DNA from: Streptacidiphilus pinicola | Lineage (GTDB): Bacteria; Actinomycetota; Actinomycetes; Streptomycetales; Streptomycetaceae | Assembly: GCF_003258295.1 (NCBI RefSeq) | Contig: NZ_QKYN01000082.1 | Location: 1 to 64,000, forward strand | Direction of reading: 5' to 3' | DNA: 64,000 nucleotides | In this document: positions 61,378 to 64,000 of the stretch, piece by piece | Layout of the letters: each line of letters opens with the position of its first letter | How positions within the stretch are numbered: position 1 is the first letter of the stretch | Program-made: the position numbers and the translations under genes | The notes under the pieces: model-generated | Database searches by the model: none | The model's input: only the letters and a program-made list of their open reading frames with translations | What the model was told of the DNA's origin: nothing

Positions 61378-62634
61378 GTGAAGGTCCTTGTCATCGGCGG
61401 CGGCGCCCGCGAACACGCCCTGTGCCGAGCGCTCTCGCTCGATCCTGAAGTCACCTCCCTGCACTGCGCGCCCGGCAACGCCGGCATCGCGTCGGTCGCC
61501 CAGGTCCACCCGGTCGACCAGCTCGACGGCCGCGCCGTGGCCGACCTCGCGGTCGAGCTCGGCGCGGAGTTCGTCGTCGTCGGCCCGGAGGCCCCGCTGG
61601 TGGCCGGCGTCGCCGACGCCGTGCGCGAGCGCGCCATCCCCGTCTTCGGCCCCGGCATCGAGGCCGCGCAGCTGGAGGGGAGCAAGGCGTTCGCCAAGGA
61701 CATCATGGCCGCGGCCGGCGTCCCCACCGCGCGCTCCTACGTCTGCACCACCCCCGAGGAGGTCGCCGAGGCGCTGGACGCCTTCGGCCCGCCGTACGTC
61801 GTCAAGGACGACGGCCTCGCCGCCGGCAAGGGCGTCGTGGTGACGGACGACCTCCAGGCCGCGATCGACCACGCCGCGGGCTGCGAGCGCGTCGTCATCG
61901 AGGAGTACCTCGACGGCCCCGAGGTCTCCCTCTTCGCGGTCACCGACGGCACGACGGTGGTGCCGCTGCAGCCCGCGCAGGACTTCAAGCGCGTCGGCGA
62001 CGACGACGCCGGCCCGAACACCGGCGGCATGGGCGCGTACTCGCCGCTGCCCTGGGCCGACCCGAAGCTGGTCGAGGAGGTCCTCGACACCGTCCTCCAG
62101 CCCACCGTCGACGAGCTGCGGCGTCGCGGCACGCCCTTCTCCGGCCTGCTGTACGCCGGCCTCGCGATCACCTCGCGCGGCATGCGCGTGATCGAGTTCA
62201 ACGCGCGGTTCGGCGACCCGGAGACCCAGGTGGTCCTGGCCCGGCTGAAGACCCCCCTGTGCGGTCTCCTCTACGCCGCGGCGACCGGCCACCTCGCCGA
62301 CTTCCCCGAGCTGCGCTGGCGCGACGGCGCGGCGGTCACCGTCGTCGTCGCCTCCGAGGGCTATCCGGCCGCGCCGGTCTCCGGCGACCCGATCCTCGGC
62401 CTCGCCGAGGCCGAGTCCGAGGACGGCACCGCCTACGTCCTGCACGCGGGCACCCGTCTCGCCGACGACGGCAGCACCGTCCTCTCGGCCGGCGGCCGCG
62501 TCCTCTCCGTCACCGCCACCGGCACCGACCTCACCCAGGCCCGCGCCCGCGCGTACGACGCGGTCTCCAAGATCACCCTCCGCGGCAGCCACCACCGCTC
62601 CGACATCGCCCTCAAGGCGGCCCAGGGGGCGTAG
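61378..62634 (+). CDS. purD: Phosphoribosylamine-glycine ligase
   Basis: A 418-residue ATP-grasp enzyme, second step of purine synthesis. It starts K-V-L-V-I-G-G-G-A-R-E-H-A-L, then V-V-G-P-E-A-P-L near 64-71, an ATP-binding lid with V-K-D-D-G-L-A-A-G-K-G near 142-152, and the metal site V-I-E-F-N-A-R-F-G-D-P-E near 272-283. GTG 61378 is chosen because the Rossmann strand begins at once; the upstream frame has no support. Together with purA it gives two purine genes in the window, not in one operon. A repeated-element hairpin follows the stop. Confidence 0.97.
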   Translation: MKVLVIGGGAREHALCRALSLDPEVTSLHCAPGNAGIASVAQVHPVDQLDGRAVADLAVELGAEFVVVGPEAPLVAGVADAVRERAIPVFGPGIEAAQLEGSKAFAKDIMAAAGVPTARSYVCTTPEEVAEALDAFGPPYVVKDDGLAAGKGVVVTDDLQAAIDHAAGCERVVIEEYLDGPEVSLFAVTDGTTVVPLQPAQDFKRVGDDDAGPNTGGMGAYSPLPWADPKLVEEVLDTVLQPTVDELRRRGTPFSGLLYAGLAITSRGMRVIEFNARFGDPETQVVLARLKTPLCGLLYAAATGHLADFPELRWRDGAAVTVVVASEGYPAAPVSGDPILGLAEAESEDGTAYVLHAGTRLADDGSTVLSAGGRVLSVTATGTDLTQARARAYDAVSKITLRGSHHRSDIALKAAQGA

Positions 62635-62639
62635 CCCCC

Positions 62640-62741
62640 AGGGGCGCGAGGGACTGCGCGACCAGCCACCCAAGCAGGCAGCGGCCCGAATGTGCGGGGC
62701 CATCCGCTCGAGTGGTTTCTCGCGCAGTTCCTCGCGCCCCT
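62640..62741. repeat. Streptomycete-type extragenic palindromic element
   Basis: AGGGGCGCGAGGGACTGCGC starts at 62640 and its complement ends at 62741; the 22-base arms match at 21 positions and enclose about 58 bases. The same arm sequence recurs after many genes in streptomycetes, as I recall, where it may act as terminator or repeated element. It begins five bases after the purD stop. Confidence 0.7.
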
Positions 62742-63095
62742 TGCGTGTTGCAAGTGTCCGTCCTGCGGAAAGCGCGCCGCCCCGCGCGGAGCAATGGGTA
62801 CGACCCAAGCAGATTCACTGCCGTTCCGCAGCGTTTGCCGTACCCGCACATTCCTTCGGGTGATGGCGGGGACATCCGGCTGACGGATCCCGGCCTTCGG
62901 CCGTATCGTGCCCAGGACCGGCGCGCTCACCTGGGAGTGCGTGCGCGCTGGGCAGGTGCACCGCCCTGCCGAGGGGGAAGCTGCGGTCCACGGGGAATCA
63001 CCGATCCGAGTGGTTCCGGGCCCAGGCAGGAACACCCGGCCGGTCTGGTGCGTCCGACTGGGCAGGGGCGAAAGCGGCAGGGGGTGAACCGATCC
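62742..63095. other. Long leader before the membrane protein gene, possibly structured
   Basis: 354 bases without a convincing gene. Stems can be drawn: GGAATCAC (62994-63001) with GTGGTTCC (63010-63017), one G-T pair; and a CGGCC-TTCG-like hairpin near 62890. GGGCAGG-like words repeat three times (62950, 63020, 63057). I compared it with cobalamin, TPP, glycine and c-di-AMP riboswitch cores from memory and found no match. Confidence 0.35.
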
Positions 63096-64000
63096 ATGCG
63101 AGGAGACACGGCCGACGACGCGGTCGCGGACGCGGCCGGCGCTCGCGCCGGAGCGATCCTGAGGTTGCGCGGGCTCGCGCTCGCCGCGGCCGCCGTGCCG
63201 GCGGCCGTCGCCTCGGTGCTCTGGGCGGGGCGGCTCACGGGGCATCTCGGCGCGGCCGGTGCGCCGGACGCGGTGGCGTGGGACGCGGCCCGCTGGGCGG
63301 TCACCGCCCTCGCGCTGCTGACGTTCGGCTGGGCGGCCGCGTTCGCCGCGGCCCTGCGGCGCGCGCGCCCGCACCGGACGCCGAACGTGCCGCTCGCCGA
63401 GCAGGACGCGCCGGAGCTCTACCGGCTGGTGCGGGATCTCGCGGGGCGGATGGAGGTGCCGCCGCCCGGTGCCATCGCGCTGACACCCGACTGTGACAGC
63501 TGGCTGGAGGACGAGACCGCGCCCGGCGGGAGCGAACCCGCGCCGCCCACCCTCGTCGTCGGCTCGCCGTTCATGTGGTGGATGCGCGTGGCCGAGCTGC
63601 GCGCGCTGCTCGCGCCCGTCGCGGCCGGGGCCGCCTGCGCGATGGATCCGGAGATCTCCGCGGCCCGGCGGTTCACCCACGGGCTCGACGCCGTCCTCGC
63701 CACGCACCAGGGGCGGCGCGGCGCCTGGGCCTCCATACCCGCGCGCTCGCTGCTGCGCCGCTCGCGCGGCCACGCGGCGGAGATGGAGCGCGCCGTCGCC
63801 GTCTGGGCGTCCGAGCGCGCACGGCAGGTCGACTACGGGCAGCGGATCGTCGCGCAGGAGCAGGTCGGCCTCGCCTACGCGGGGTGGGACCGGCTGCTGA
63901 CCAGGGTCGCCCTGCCGGCCTGGCGGCTCGGCCGGACGCCGGGCCGGCTCAACGCCGGGGTGGTCTCCGCGCTGACCGAGCTGTCCCGGCGCGACCGCCT
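63096..64000 (+). CDS. Membrane protein with degenerate M48-like peptidase domain (3' end outside window)
   Basis: At least 301 codons, open to the window edge. Two hydrophobic helices (about 28-50 and 66-90) are followed by a soluble part with E-L-Y-R-L-V-R-D-L-A-G-R-M near 107-119 and V-V-G-S-P-F-M-W-W near 153-161. The next segment, A-E-L-R-A-L-L-A-P-V-A-A-G, lines up with the zinc motif helix of M48 peptidases (E-L-x-A-V-L-A-H-E-L-A-H), but both His and the Glu are replaced, so it would not bind zinc. ATG 63096 follows a purine-rich stretch GGCAGGGGG. The gene lies downstream of purD on the same strand. Confidence 0.65.
   Translation, partial: MRGDTADDAVADAAGARAGAILRLRGLALAAAAVPAAVASVLWAGRLTGHLGAAGAPDAVAWDAARWAVTALALLTFGWAAAFAAALRRARPHRTPNVPLAEQDAPELYRLVRDLAGRMEVPPPGAIALTPDCDSWLEDETAPGGSEPAPPTLVVGSPFMWWMRVAELRALLAPVAAGAACAMDPEISAARRFTHGLDAVLATHQGRRGAWASIPARSLLRRSRGHAAEMERAVAVWASERARQVDYGQRIVAQEQVGLAYAGWDRLLTRVALPAWRLGRTPGRLNAGVVSALTELSRRDR

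Noticed and set aside
62742-63095. Cobalamin or TPP riboswitch
   Set aside because: Words such as GGGGGAAGC look suggestive, but the B12 box and the TPP core are missing.

Overview
The window is very GC-rich DNA with dense coding, frequent GTG/TTG starts, 4-base stop/start overlaps, many secreted proteins and lipoproteins, a sortase substrate ending in LAETG, and a clpB preceded by a HAIR-type (HspR) element. This points to a Streptomyces-like actinobacterium (Streptomycetaceae: Streptomyces, Kitasatospora or Streptacidiphilus). The set clpB, class I aminotransferase, DUF2617/spermidine synthase-like, pyrE, fba, DUF3151, purA and purD looks like conserved chromosomal core. I saw no rRNA, tRNA, CRISPR array, prophage or intact insertion sequence.

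Layout. 1-2.2 kb: end of a minus-strand sugar operon (DegT aminotransferase, Gfo/Idh dehydrogenase, a third gene running off the left edge). 2.5-7.5 kb: small membrane protein, two divergent KimA-like potassium-type transporters, ArsR metal sensor. 7.6-15.5 kb: P1 peptidase, PP2C-like phosphatase, secreted Ig-like protein, pirin, SseB-domain protein, acyl-CoA dehydrogenase, M18 aminopeptidase. 15.5-18.1 kb: thioredoxin-NHL protein whose 5' end is flanked by a VapBC module bracketed by a 32-bp near-perfect direct repeat. 18.1-24.3 kb: accessory genes (GNAT, secreted Ig-like paralog, LAETG surface protein, MFS pump with a strong palindromic operator, PPOX enzyme, lipoprotein, phosphotransferase, LURP-one-like protein). 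24.4-29.1 kb: clpB and a two-component system. 29.2-33 kb: two L,D-transpeptidase-like proteins, YbjN, lipoprotein. 33-36.4 kb: quinone oxidoreductase, aminotransferase, DUF6243, second VapBC module. 36.7-40.3 kb: large secreted PKD protein, MFS remnant, FHA protein. 40.8-47.9 kb: DUF2617, spermidine synthase-like, SRPBCC, aldose epimerase, pyrE, DedA, fba, DUF3151. 48.1-50.2 kb: a probable two-gene operon of a secreted Cys-pair/His repeat protein and a DoxX-Rieske fusion, the best candidate here for an undescribed system. 50.3-56.8 kb: DAG-kinase-like protein, purA, two GNATs, class III aminotransferase with tandem operators, GntR regulator, hypothetical protein. 56.9-64 kb: large FG-GAP secreted protein, SLATT membrane protein, purD, and a membrane M48-like protein cut by the right edge.

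Two patterns run through the window. Many genes start 6-8 bases after a TANNNT hexamer with no convincing ribosome binding site, as expected for leaderless transcripts. Gene ends, especially convergent ones, carry long perfect hairpins. All family names come from reading the translated sequences and recalling family motifs; no database search was run.
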